DNA from: Methylolobus aquaticus
GTDB lineage: Bacteria > Pseudomonadota > Gammaproteobacteria > Methylococcales > Methylococcaceae
Direction: 5' to 3'
Length of the DNA stretch: 64,000 nt
Assembly (NCBI GenBank): GCA_004168015.1
Contig: SEYW01000002.1
Span: 47,013 to 111,012 of the forward strand
The first letter of the stretch is position 1; each line of letters opens with the position of its first letter. A program made the translations under genes and the position numbers. The notes under the pieces were generated by a model that saw only the letters and a list, made by a program, of their open reading frames with translations, did no database searches and had not been told where the DNA came from. Shown here in pieces: positions 54,118 to 63,023 of this stretch.

Positions 54118-55674
54118 ATGGTTCCACGTTTCCTGTCCGCGGTGGCGATGTTCGCTGCCGGTTCGTTGTTCGTTGCCTCGAGTTTCGCCGCGACCGACAA
54201 GCCCAATATCGTGATCATCTGGGGCGATGACGTTGGGCAGTCGAACATCAGCACCTACACCAAGGGCATGATGGGCTACCGGACGCCCAACATCGACCGC
54301 ATCGCGAACGAGGGCATCACCTTCACGGACTATTATGCCGAGCAAAGCTGCACTGCCGGCCGCTCCGCTTTCATCACCGGTCAGAGCGTATTTCGCACCG
54401 GTCTCAGCAAGGTCGGTATGCCAGGAGCTGACACCGGCCTGCGCAAGGAGGACGCCACCATTGCCGAACTGCTGAAGGCGCAGGGCTACGCAACGGGCCA
54501 GTTCGGCAAGAACCATCTCGGCGACAAGGACGAATTCCTGCCCACCAATCACGGTTTCGATGAGTTCTACGGCAACCTTTACCACCTGAATGCCGAGGAG
54601 GAGCCGGAACTGGCGGATTACCCGAAGGAATCGGATTTTCCCGATTTCCGCAAGCGATTCGGCCCGCGCGGCGTGATCCACAGTTTTGCCGATGGCAGAA
54701 TCGAGGACACCGGGCCCCTGACCAGGAAGCGGATGGAAACGATCGACGACGACGTGGCCGCCCGGGCCGCCGAATTCATCGACAAGCAGGCCAAGGCCGG
54801 AAAACCGATGTTCGTCTGGGTCAACTTCACGCACATGCACTTTCGCACGCACGTGAAACCGGAGAGCCGCGGGCAATCCGGCCGCTGGCAGAGCGACTAC
54901 CACGACGTCATGATCGATCATGACAAGAACGTCGGTACCGTGCTCGCGAAGATCGACGAACTGGGCTTGGGTGACAACACGATCGTCATGTACAGCACCG
55001 ATAATGGGCCGCACGCCAACACCTGGCCGGACGGGGCGACCACTCCGTTCCGCAGCGAGAAGAACACCAACTGGGAAGGCGCGTACCGGGTGCCGGCGAT
55101 GGTGCGCTGGCCGGGCAAGATCAAGCCGGGCACCGTCTCCAACGACGTCGTCTCGCATCTGGACTGGGCTCCGACGCTGCTGGCCGCTGCCGGAGTGCCT
55201 GACATTAAGGAAAAGCTGCTGAAGGGCTATAAGGCTGGCGCCAAGACCTATAAGGTGCACCTCGACGGTTACAACCTCGTGCCCTACCTGACCGGGCAGG
55301 TCCCAAAGAGTCCGCGGCAGGAGTTCTTCTATTTCTCCGACGACGGCGATCTGACGGGTCTTCGCTACGACAACTGGAAGGTTGTATTTGCCCAGCAGCG
55401 CGGTGCCGGCACACTCGCGGTTTGGGGCGAACCGTTCGTGAAGACGCGGATTCCGTGGTTGTACAACCTGCGGACGGACCCCTACGAGCGGGCCACGGTT
55501 ACGTCGAACACCTATTGGGACTGGTATCTGGACCACGCCTACCTGCTGCTGCCCGCGGCCGACTACGTGGGCCGCTTCCTGCAGACATTCAAGGAGTACC
55601 CGCCCCGCCAGAAGGCGGCCAGCTTTACCATCGACCAGGTGCTGGAGCAGCTGAAGGCGCCGCCCAGCCAGTAA
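54118..55674 (+). CDS. Arylsulfatase, formylglycine-dependent, exported
   Basis: 518 aa from the ATG at 54118, set by GAGGGAG upstream. Signal peptide (FLSAVAMFAAGSLFVASSFA), then the alkaline-phosphatase-like fold: metal Asp pair in IIWGDDVGQSN, sulfatase signature CTAGRSAFITG with Cys78 to be oxidised to formylglycine, KNHLGDKDEFLPTNHGFDEF, and STDNGPHANTWPDG with further metal ligands. It hydrolyses sulfate esters in the periplasm, probably for sulfur scavenging. No formylglycine-generating enzyme gene is nearby. Confidence 0.95.
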   Translation: MVPRFLSAVAMFAAGSLFVASSFAATDKPNIVIIWGDDVGQSNISTYTKGMMGYRTPNIDRIANEGITFTDYYAEQSCTAGRSAFITGQSVFRTGLSKVGMPGADTGLRKEDATIAELLKAQGYATGQFGKNHLGDKDEFLPTNHGFDEFYGNLYHLNAEEEPELADYPKESDFPDFRKRFGPRGVIHSFADGRIEDTGPLTRKRMETIDDDVAARAAEFIDKQAKAGKPMFVWVNFTHMHFRTHVKPESRGQSGRWQSDYHDVMIDHDKNVGTVLAKIDELGLGDNTIVMYSTDNGPHANTWPDGATTPFRSEKNTNWEGAYRVPAMVRWPGKIKPGTVSNDVVSHLDWAPTLLAAAGVPDIKEKLLKGYKAGAKTYKVHLDGYNLVPYLTGQVPKSPRQEFFYFSDDGDLTGLRYDNWKVVFAQQRGAGTLAVWGEPFVKTRIPWLYNLRTDPYERATVTSNTYWDWYLDHAYLLLPAADYVGRFLQTFKEYPPRQKAASFTIDQVLEQLKAPPSQ

Positions 55675-55679
55675 CGCGT

Positions 55680-55717
55680 GGCGGGACCGGGCGGTCGGTA
55701 GCCGGGTCCCGCCTTTT
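55680..55717 (+). terminator. Intrinsic terminator of the sulfatase gene
   Basis: A 9-bp stem GGCGGGACC / GGTCCCGCC (55680-55688 with 55705-55713) ends in TTTT, starting 6 bp after the sulfatase stop. It separates the sulfatase from the small membrane protein. Confidence 0.85.
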
Positions 55718-55738
55718 GTCCGCATCCGGAGTTCGTCC

Positions 55739-56143
55739 ATGCCTTTCCGTATGTCGCAATTCGTCTTCTGGTCCGGCGTCTACAACGCCGGCCTCGCCGG
55801 TGTCCTGCTGTGCCCACCGGTCTATCGTGCGCTGGGCCTGAACATCTGCTCACCCGTTTGGGGCTGGTTGATTGCCGGCTTTCTGGCGTTCACCAGCGCG
55901 GTTCTGATCCTGAGCGCCCGCGACCTGCCGGCCCGTGCGTCGTTTGTCTACTGGGAGGCGCCGTTGCGTTATGTGGCGGCGCTCGTATTGATCCCGGCAG
56001 GCCTGTTGGGCGACATCGGGGTCCTTGCAGCGCTGCTCGGTCTCGGCGACCTGCTGATCGGCCTGGTGTACACGTTCGGCTTGTCCAAGGAACTTGGGCG
56101 GTCACATGCCGACCTGGTTTTCGATCGGGGTCCCAAGTCGTAG
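55739..56143 (+). CDS. Small four-helix membrane protein, unknown
   Basis: 134 aa. Hydrophobic helices at ~8-27, 40-60, 74-94 and ~95-113 (FVFWSGVYNAGLAGVLLCPP, WGWLIAGFLAFTSAVLILSA, LRYVAALVLIPAGLLGDIGV). A conserved-looking Tyr/Trp-rich loop (RASFVYWEAPLRY) joins helices 2 and 3. No family assigned. It lies just after the sulfatase terminator, so it probably has its own promoter. Confidence 0.75.
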   Translation: MPFRMSQFVFWSGVYNAGLAGVLLCPPVYRALGLNICSPVWGWLIAGFLAFTSAVLILSARDLPARASFVYWEAPLRYVAALVLIPAGLLGDIGVLAALLGLGDLLIGLVYTFGLSKELGRSHADLVFDRGPKS

Positions 56144-56394
56144 GACGGGCGAGCCTAAACCCGTTGCCCGCCCAGTGCCATAGGCCCCTTGTGTCACGCG
56201 CAAGCGGCAATCCGGACAGCCTGCCGCATGCGCCGTGAGTGCGGCGGCTCGCAATGCGCGACCGGATGCCCCACATCGACATGTTCGTGCAGCATTCGGG
56301 CACTAGAGTGATCGCGCCCGCATGGAGCTTGCGTCCGGCCGTTCAACCCCGCGCCACCGGGCAATTACCCTCTCCCATTGATCGGATTGAACCC

Positions 56395-57663
56395 ATGATC
56401 GCGACAAAGACACCGTGTCGGCTCGCGGTGCGCATGCTGACTCTGGCGGCGCTGGTAGCGACGTTCAGTGGTTGCGGTGCACTGCGTCCGCGGCATGCGC
56501 CGCCGGCTGCAGTGGAACCCCAGGTGCAGGTGCCGGGCATGCCCGATGTCCGTGTTTGGGGCGATGCCTTCAGCCCCGCGTTTCAGGCCGATATCGTCGA
56601 ATCGGTTCGACAGGAGCAGCGGAGCGGTTTGTTCAGGGAGGGCGATACCGTCAGCATTCTTGCCATTTCCGGCGGCGGAGGGGACGGGGCTTTCGGTGCC
56701 GGGCTGCTCTATGGCTGGACCCAGGCCGGCAACCGGCCGAGCTTCAAGATGGTGACCGGCGTCAGTACCGGCGCGCTGACGGCGCCCTTCGCGTTCCTGG
56801 GGCCAGCCTATGACGAGCAGCTCAAGAAGGTCTACACGACGATATCGTCGCAGGACATCCTGAAATTGAAATCCTTCTTCAGCTGGTTGCGCGGTGATTC
56901 GATCAGCCTGAATGATCCGCTAGCGAAGCTGACCGCAGAGTACGTCAACGACGCGATGCTGAAGGATATCGCCGCCGAACATCAGAAGGGCCGTCGCCTC
57001 TACATCGGTACGACCGCGCTGGACGCGCAGCGGCCGGTGGTCTGGAACATGGGCGCGATCGCCGCATCGGGCCATCCGGATGCGGCGGCCTTGTTTCGCA
57101 AGATCATGATCGCCTCCGCGGCGGTTCCGGTGGCCTTTCCGCCGGCCTACATCGAGGCCGAAGCCAATGGCCGTCGCTACGACGAGATGCATGTCGACGG
57201 CGGCGTCGCCAATCAGGTATTTCTGTACGGTCCGATGCTGGACATGGCATCGGCCAGAAAGGAACTGGGCGTGTCACGACCGCGGCGGAGCTTTCGCGTC
57301 TTCGTGCTGCGCAACTCGCGTCTGAAGCCGAGTTGGGACGAGATCACACCGCTGATACGCGATATTGCGCCGCGTTCGGTGTCGTCACTGATCAAGGCGC
57401 AGGGTCTCGGGGACCTTTACCGGATCTATGCGACGGCGCTGACCGATGGTCTCGATTTCAATCTGGCCTTTATCCCGGACTCGCTGGACACGAATCGCTC
57501 CGACGAGTTCGACACACGGGTCATGAACGTGCTGTTCGACACCGGTCACGATCTCGCCAGGAATGGCTATCGTTGGTTCAAGATGCCGCCGGGGCTCAAC
57601 GGCGCGGGTAACGGGGGTGGTGAGCCGCCCCGGCAGCGGATGGGGGAAGGCGGCGCCCCGTAA
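56395..57663 (+). CDS. Patatin-like phospholipase, lipoprotein
   Basis: 422 aa from the ATG at 56395; the upstream in-frame extension is not family-like. Lipobox FSGCGALR near residue 27. The patatin domain has the oxyanion Gly-rich ILAISGGGGDGAFGAGLLYG, nucleophile elbow VTGVSTGALTAPF (GxSxG) and the dyad Asp in MHVDGGVANQ. It cleaves acyl esters of lipids; the outer-membrane-facing lipoprotein form suggests action on envelope lipids. The end is Gly/Pro-rich. Confidence 0.92.
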   Translation: MIATKTPCRLAVRMLTLAALVATFSGCGALRPRHAPPAAVEPQVQVPGMPDVRVWGDAFSPAFQADIVESVRQEQRSGLFREGDTVSILAISGGGGDGAFGAGLLYGWTQAGNRPSFKMVTGVSTGALTAPFAFLGPAYDEQLKKVYTTISSQDILKLKSFFSWLRGDSISLNDPLAKLTAEYVNDAMLKDIAAEHQKGRRLYIGTTALDAQRPVVWNMGAIAASGHPDAAALFRKIMIASAAVPVAFPPAYIEAEANGRRYDEMHVDGGVANQVFLYGPMLDMASARKELGVSRPRRSFRVFVLRNSRLKPSWDEITPLIRDIAPRSVSSLIKAQGLGDLYRIYATALTDGLDFNLAFIPDSLDTNRSDEFDTRVMNVLFDTGHDLARNGYRWFKMPPGLNGAGNGGGEPPRQRMGEGGAP

Positions 57664-57730
57664 GGCGTTCGGCTGGCGCCCGCGTGACAGTCTCGCTGTC
57701 GTCTGCGCCATTCCGGACCGCGGAATATTC

Positions 57731-58342
57731 TCAGACTCCCTGTCGATCCGTTGCGCTGCCGCCGGGCTGCTGCTTCCGCAGCCAGAACGAGAACATCATG
57801 AAAGTCCAGCCGCGCAGTGCAATGTCGAGGCTGACCGCGAAGGCCAGCAACCATCCTGGTGTGACCGGTTTAATCCAGATCGTCAGACCCAATACAAGGG
57901 AGATTCCCGCCCCAATTGCGATCGACAGCCTGTCGGGCAATTGCGCGGCATAGGCAAGCGCGGTGCGGACCGCTGCCTTGACGATCAGGTAGGCGATGAC
58001 CAGCAGCACCAGCCGCTCGGGCGTGCCGCCGAGGCTGAACAACATGATCAGCCCGACGACCAGATCGAACACGCCCATGTGCAGGTGCAACACGAAATCG
58101 CCCAGTTTCGTTGCCAAAACCGTGTCGAAGATTTCCAGGCAGCCGAGGGCGAAGACCAGCAGCGCGGCCACGGGCAACACCGAGAAGCCGGTCGCGCGTA
58201 GGATCGTCGCGTCCGGATTCAACCAGGCGCCCAACGCCAACGAACCTCCCGCCATGAACAAGGCCGCGCCGCGCAGCAGCAGCAGCTTCCAGTCGGTGCC
58301 GAAGCGTTCGAAGCGGACGAATCGGTCTCTGATCTGCATCAT
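57731..58342 (-). CDS. HdeD/DUF308-like multi-helix membrane protein
   Basis: 203 aa from the ATG at 58342, with GGAGG just upstream; the adjacent ATG at 58339 has better spacing and is equally possible. About six helices, including LLLRGAALFMAGGSLALGAW, VLPVAALLVFALGCLEIFDT, MGVFDLVVGLIMLFSLGG, LVLLVIAYLIVKAAVRTA and RLSIAIGAGISLVLGLTIWI. The pattern of short paired helices resembles HdeD, linked with acid resistance, but the match is by layout only. Confidence 0.7.
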   Translation of the reverse strand: MMQIRDRFVRFERFGTDWKLLLLRGAALFMAGGSLALGAWLNPDATILRATGFSVLPVAALLVFALGCLEIFDTVLATKLGDFVLHLHMGVFDLVVGLIMLFSLGGTPERLVLLVIAYLIVKAAVRTALAYAAQLPDRLSIAIGAGISLVLGLTIWIKPVTPGWLLAFAVSLDIALRGWTFMMFSFWLRKQQPGGSATDRQGV

Positions 58343-58698
58343 CTGTCCTCCTATGCCGCGCGGTGCCCATGTTCCAACCAAACCGGCCGGCAGGCAACCG
58401 CGCAGGTGTACTTTTCGCTGCCGCATCCACCGCGCGCTCAGGGACGATCCCGGGCCGACCTCCTGCCTTACTGCGGAATTCGTTGCGAGCTTGACCGTTT
58501 TCCGGACATGATGCTCCGGTTTGCGGGGGTGCGCCTATGCGCACCGGGGCATGGTGGACTCGGCAGGGCGACGGTCGCAGCGTTCCTCTGCCGGTCAGTG
58601 CCGGACATGGCGTCGGGCCGTGTGAGGCCTGCTTGCTCCAGTGCGCATCGAAGCGCCAATGACGAAGAACACTTGACGAGAACGATAAGGAAAGAACG

Positions 58699-59940
58699 AT
58701 GCATCGACGCTGTCTGCTGATCACGCTGGGTCTTGCGGCATCGGCCGCCTACTGGGTTCCGGCCGGGGCCGCCGAAAGCTATGAATCGCCCCCGGTCTTC
58801 CAGGCCGCACGGGTCCTGCCTCCGAACCTGCTGAAAGGGCCCTATCACAAGGTCGGGTCCAGCGTGCGCAACGACGGCACGATGAACCATTACACGATCG
58901 AATCGAAACTCGGGCGGACCACCGCCGACTCGACGGCGGAACTGAAGATCCGGGTCGACGAGATGCGCGCGCTTGCCGCCATGCAGAAGGTCGACACCAC
59001 GGAGCAGTTGGCGCGGCAGGCCAAGCAGGGAGGCAAGGATGCGCTGCAGGGAGCGAAAGGGCTGGTCACGAATCCGGTCGGAACCCTGAAGGGTGCCTTC
59101 ACCGGTCTCGGCAAAGTCGCCGAGCGTGCGGGCGATGCGCTGATGGGCGACCCGCCCAGCGATGCCGAGGACAGCCGCTTCGAGAATGCGATCGGGTTTT
59201 CGTCGACCAAGCGCGCGTATGCGGCCGAGTTCCGGGTCGATCCCTATTCGACGAATCCGCTGCTGCAGAAGCGCCTCGAAGAGATCGCCTGGTGGGGCTA
59301 CAGTGGCAAGCTGGCCGCCAGCGCGGTTTCAGCCGCGATCCCCGGTGGCGTTGGCGCTTTCGTGTCCGCCTCGAAGACCAGCAACTGGCTGGAAGGCATT
59401 CCGGTGCAAACGCCGCCTTCGGATCTGCGCAAGGCCAACCGCGAGAAACTGCTGGCTATGGGTGTGTCGGCCGATGCTACTGACCTGTTCCTGGGCAATA
59501 CGGTGTACTCCCCGGTCCAGCAAACAAAGCTGGTCGCGGCATTGGCCAGGATGAACGGTACCGCCGATCGTGGTCACTTCGTCAAGTTCGCAGTGCTCGC
59601 GCGCGGTGCCCAGGTTGCTTTCTTTCGGGCTCGTCAAGCGGAGATGTACGCGAACTTCCACGCCACGCAGGGACGCATTGAACGCTTCGTGCCGGTGGGT
59701 ACGAATGCCGCTGCGCGTCTCGCTAACGGGACGATCCTGTTCTGTTTTCCGACTGACTATTTGGTGTGGACGGATGCGAACGCGGCGCTCGCGGGCGCGC
59801 TCGACAGACACGTGACCAGTTTGAGCGATACGCGCGGCAAGGAAGTCAGACTGACCGGCGGAATAAGCCGGCGGGCGCGTGAGGCGCTCGAGGGGCTCGG
59901 ATGGAAAGTGAACGACGCCCAGGACGCGTTGGCGGATTGA
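58699..59940 (+). CDS. Exported protein, unknown
   Basis: 413 aa from the ATG at 58699, with AAGGA upstream. Signal peptide (CLLITLGLAASAAYWVPAGA) and a soluble, mainly helical mature part. An amphipathic Ala/Lys-rich stretch (KQGGKDALQGAKGLVTNPVG) and a Gly-rich hydrophobic segment (VSAAIPGGVGAFVSAS) are notable; the latter could insert in a membrane. Proline-, lysine- and aspartate-rich PPSDAEDSRFENAIGFSSTK appears conserved-like. No family is recognised. Confidence 0.75.
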   Translation: MHRRCLLITLGLAASAAYWVPAGAAESYESPPVFQAARVLPPNLLKGPYHKVGSSVRNDGTMNHYTIESKLGRTTADSTAELKIRVDEMRALAAMQKVDTTEQLARQAKQGGKDALQGAKGLVTNPVGTLKGAFTGLGKVAERAGDALMGDPPSDAEDSRFENAIGFSSTKRAYAAEFRVDPYSTNPLLQKRLEEIAWWGYSGKLAASAVSAAIPGGVGAFVSASKTSNWLEGIPVQTPPSDLRKANREKLLAMGVSADATDLFLGNTVYSPVQQTKLVAALARMNGTADRGHFVKFAVLARGAQVAFFRARQAEMYANFHATQGRIERFVPVGTNAAARLANGTILFCFPTDYLVWTDANAALAGALDRHVTSLSDTRGKEVRLTGGISRRAREALEGLGWKVNDAQDALAD

Positions 59941-60035
59941 GCTCCTGCCAGGGCCAGGCTCGCAGTCCGGATATGCCGCGGATCATGAACGCGATGCGGC
60001 GTTGCCGTACGTTCCTGGCCCCTGATTGGGCGCTG

Positions 60036-60179
60036 CTACCATTCGGACCGTCCAATCGTACGGTTGAAGGGTTTGGAAAACCGCAGCCCGCCTCGCGGAT
60101 ACGCGAACCAAACGATACCTGCGAGGGAAGCGACGACCAGCGCCGCGGTTACAACCAGCATTACGGTGACGATGTTCAT
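60036..60179 (-). CDS. Possible 47-aa single-pass membrane peptide
   Basis: A short frame starts MNIVTVMLVVTAALVVASLA, a plausible membrane helix, and continues with a basic tail (YPRGGLRFSKPFNRTIGR) ending EW. Only a weak AGG lies upstream, at poor spacing. The helix-plus-basic-tail design suggests a real small protein, but chance cannot be excluded. The rest of the gap 59941-60317 shows nothing else. Confidence 0.35.
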   Translation of the reverse strand: MNIVTVMLVVTAALVVASLAGIVWFAYPRGGLRFSKPFNRTIGRSEW

Positions 60180-60317
60180 CGAAGTTGACCTGGGGCAATG
60201 GGGTTACGTGAATTTCGTCGACTATCTTAAGCGCCGTGCACAGCCGGCATTGTCCGGGTACTCGACGCTGCAGATCAGTGACAGCGGTGGGTCGCTGTAA
60301 GTTCCGCTGCGGGGGGC

Positions 60318-60773
60318 TCAACGGCGACCGGTATGCCCGAAGCCACCGTGAGCGCGCTCGGTCGGCTCGAAGTCTTCGACCTGTTCAAATGCCACCTGAG
60401 TGATCGGCACGAAGACCATCTGGGCGATGCGCTCGCCGATGCCGATCTCGAAAGCGTCGCTGCCGCGGTTCCAGCACGAAACGAAGATCTGCCCCTGGTA
60501 ATCCGAGTCAATCAGTCCGACCAGATTACCCAGCACAATGCCGTGACGGTGCCCCAGCCCCGATCGGGGCAGGATGACCGCGGCCAGATGTGGGTCGTCG
60601 ATATGGATTGCAAAGCCGGTTGGGATTAGCTCTGCGGCGCCGGGTTCGAGTATCAGCGGAGCACCGAGGCAGGCCCGAAGATCGAGTCCGGCGGACCCAT
60701 CCGTGGCGTAGTGCGGCAGCGGTATCTCGCGGCCCAGACGTTGATCGAGCACTTTAATCTCAATTTTTTTCAT
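60318..60773 (-). CDS. dut: dUTP diphosphatase
   Basis: 151 aa from the ATG at 60773 ([20 protein letters not shown]). The five trimeric dUTPase motifs are readable: [41 protein letters not shown] and the glycine-rich C-terminal [12 protein letters not shown] that closes over the substrate. It keeps dUTP out of DNA and supplies dUMP. Its start overlaps the end of coaBC by 14 bp. Confidence 0.96.
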   Translation of the reverse strand: MKKIEIKVLDQRLGREIPLPHYATDGSAGLDLRACLGAPLILEPGAAELIPTGFAIHIDDPHLAAVILPRSGLGHRHGIVLGNLVGLIDSDYQGQIFVSCWNRGSDAFEIGIGERIAQMVFVPITQVAFEQVEDFEPTERAHGGFGHTGRR

Positions 60774-61962
60774 CGTAGTGGTCGGCAATCAGGTCGATCA
60801 GTTGTTCGGCGATGCGTTGCTTCGGTGCCATGGGCAGATGATGCTCGCCGTCCGCCCAGAAGACATGGAGCGCGTTCTCGTCACGGTCGAAGCCGCCAGC
60901 GGTTCCGCCGACCCAATTCGCTGCAATCATGTCGAGGTGTTTGGCGGCAAGTTTGCTGCGCGCGTGCTCTTCGAGCCGATCGGTTTCAGCTGCGAAGCCG
61001 ACCAGGAAGGGTCGGGAGCCGCTGCCCCCCAGGGTCGCGAGAACGTCCTGCGTGCGCGTCAGTTGCAAGCTCATTGCCTCCTGACCTTTCTTGATCTTTC
61101 CCGATTCGGTCACGACGGGGCGATAGTCGGCGATCGCCGCGGCGCCGATATAAATGTCATGGCTTGGTGCGCGTTCGAGAATTGCTGAGGCCATCTGCGC
61201 GGCGGTCTCGACCGGCACGTACTCGGCTACTGCCGGAACCGGCAGTACGGTCGGTCCGCTGACCAAGGTCACCGCAGCGCCCGCCCGCCCCGCTGCCTCA
61301 GCCAGGGCGTAGCCCATCTTGCCGGAACTGCGGTTGCTGATGAAGCGCACCGGATCGATGGGCTCCCGCGTCGGGCCCGCACTGATCAGGACCCGCCGGG
61401 CCGCGAGTCGGCCGCGAGCCAGCAGGCAGGATACCCCGGCAGTGATCTCGGCCGGTTCCAGCATGCGTCCCGGGCCGGTTTCGCCGCAGGCCTGGGCTCC
61501 GGACCCCGGGCCCAGCAAGACGATGCCCCGTGCCGCGAGCACCGACACATTATCGCGGGTCGCGGGATGATCCCACATCGCGCGGTTCATTGCGGGTGCC
61601 ACCGCGATGCGGCCCTCCGCCGCAAGGCACAGCGTCGTCAGCAGATCGTCCGCGAGCCCGATGCGCATCTTCGCGATGAAATCGGCGGTGGCCGGTGCGA
61701 TCAGTATCAATTCGGGCCAGCGCGCCAGTTCGATATGGCCCATCGCCGATTCCGTTGCCGGATCTAGCAATTCGACGTGCACCGGATTGCCCGATAGCGC
61801 TTGAAACGTCAACGGCGCCACGAAGTCTGTCGCTGCGCTGGTCATCACGACGCGCACGGTCGCGCCCTGCTGCAACAACAAACGCGTCAATTCCGCCGCC
61901 TTGTAGGCGGCGATACCACCGGTCACGCCGAGGAGGATGCGTCGATTTTTGAGAGTGGTCAC
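60760..61962 (-). CDS. coaBC: Bifunctional phosphopantothenoylcysteine decarboxylase/phosphopantothenate-cysteine ligase
   Basis: 400 aa. Two consecutive steps of coenzyme A synthesis. The N-terminal FMN-dependent CoaC part shows [20 protein letters not shown] and the PxMNxxMW-type [17 protein letters not shown]; the C-terminal CoaB part shows [31 protein letters not shown] and the Lys-rich [12 protein letters not shown]. Genes coaBC-dut are paired in most Gammaproteobacteria, often with radC divergent, as here. Confidence 0.96.
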   Translation of the reverse strand: MTTLKNRRILLGVTGGIAAYKAAELTRLLLQQGATVRVVMTSAATDFVAPLTFQALSGNPVHVELLDPATESAMGHIELARWPELILIAPATADFIAKMRIGLADDLLTTLCLAAEGRIAVAPAMNRAMWDHPATRDNVSVLAARGIVLLGPGSGAQACGETGPGRMLEPAEITAGVSCLLARGRLAARRVLISAGPTREPIDPVRFISNRSSGKMGYALAEAAGRAGAAVTLVSGPTVLPVPAVAEYVPVETAAQMASAILERAPSHDIYIGAAAIADYRPVVTESGKIKKGQEAMSLQLTRTQDVLATLGGSGSRPFLVGFAAETDRLEEHARSKLAAKHLDMIAANWVGGTAGGFDRDENALHVFWADGEHHLPMAPKQRIAEQLIDLIADHYDEKN

Positions 61963-62067
61963 AATGGACGGTTTGCTTGGGACATCGGAGGTTGGGAGTC
62001 GTGGCAGGGTGCGTGGGCCCCGCCTATGCTTTTGGTTCCAATTCCCTGTGAGTGAGTCGAGGCGGTC

Positions 62068-62742
62068 ATGCGCATCACTGAATGGCCTTCCGAGGAGCGG
62101 CCTCGTGAAAAATTGCTGGCCAAGGGGCCGGGCGCCTTGTCCGATGCCGAACTGCTGGCAATTTTCCTGCGCACCGGCGTGAAAGGAAAGACCGCCGTCG
62201 ATCTGGCGCGCGATCTCCTCAGCGAGTACGGCTCGCTACGTGCCCTGATGGCGGCCGACTTGCCACGCTTCGCTTGCAGCCCGGGACTCGGGGCGGCGAA
62301 GTACGCGCAATTGCAGGCCGTGCTGGAAATGGGGCGCCGCCACCTGGAAGAGGTTCTGCGTCGCGAGGATGTCATGACCAGTCCGCAGGCGACCCGGAAG
62401 TATCTCGCGTCCCGATTGCGGGAATACGGCCATGAGGTGTTCGCGTGCCTGTTCCTGGACAATCAGCACCGCGTTCTGCTCTACGAAGAACTGTTTACCG
62501 GGACCATCGACGGCGCGAGTGTCTATCCGCGGGAAGTCGTCAAGCGAGCCCTGAACGTGAATTGCGCGGCGGTGATCTTCGCTCACAATCATCCGTCCGG
62601 TGTCGCCGAACCCAGCGAGGCCGACCGGCACATCACGCAGCGATTGAAACAGGCGCTTGGCCTTATCGACGTCCGGGTATTGGACCACTTCATCATCGGC
62701 GAGGGACAGGCCTATTCGTTTGCCGAAAATGGGCTGATCTGA
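62068..62742 (+). CDS. radC: RadC family protein with JAMM/MPN+ domain
   Basis: 224 aa. An N-terminal helix-hairpin-helix-type region ([20 protein letters not shown], then [20 protein letters not shown]) precedes the JAMM metalloprotease-like domain with [18 protein letters not shown] (HxHxxxxxxxxD) and Glu in the preceding strand. Despite the name, a role in DNA repair is not established. Chromosomal type, not the antirestriction-island type. Confidence 0.94.
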   Translation: MRITEWPSEERPREKLLAKGPGALSDAELLAIFLRTGVKGKTAVDLARDLLSEYGSLRALMAADLPRFACSPGLGAAKYAQLQAVLEMGRRHLEEVLRREDVMTSPQATRKYLASRLREYGHEVFACLFLDNQHRVLLYEELFTGTIDGASVYPREVVKRALNVNCAAVIFAHNHPSGVAEPSEADRHITQRLKQALGLIDVRVLDHFIIGEGQAYSFAENGLI

Positions 62743-63023
62743 GCGGCGAAACCGGGTTGTCGCTGCCTGCGGAAAGGCGCAACAGGTCGCGGCCGAGCCA
62801 AGCGCCGAAACCCAAGTCCGATGCGGTGAGGACAGGGCTTCGGCCGAGGGAGTGTGCCACCGCGTTCCCATGAATGTGCGGCGAACGCTTCTGCTGAAGC
62901 GCACTTTCCTGGATCTGAGAGAACCCGAGGGCGACGCGATCGGCTCGACCTAAGGTCGCGGATCGGGGCCGCATCACCCGCGACCCCGACCGACCGAAAC
63001 CTGAGGTGCGCTGGCGCCTCGTT

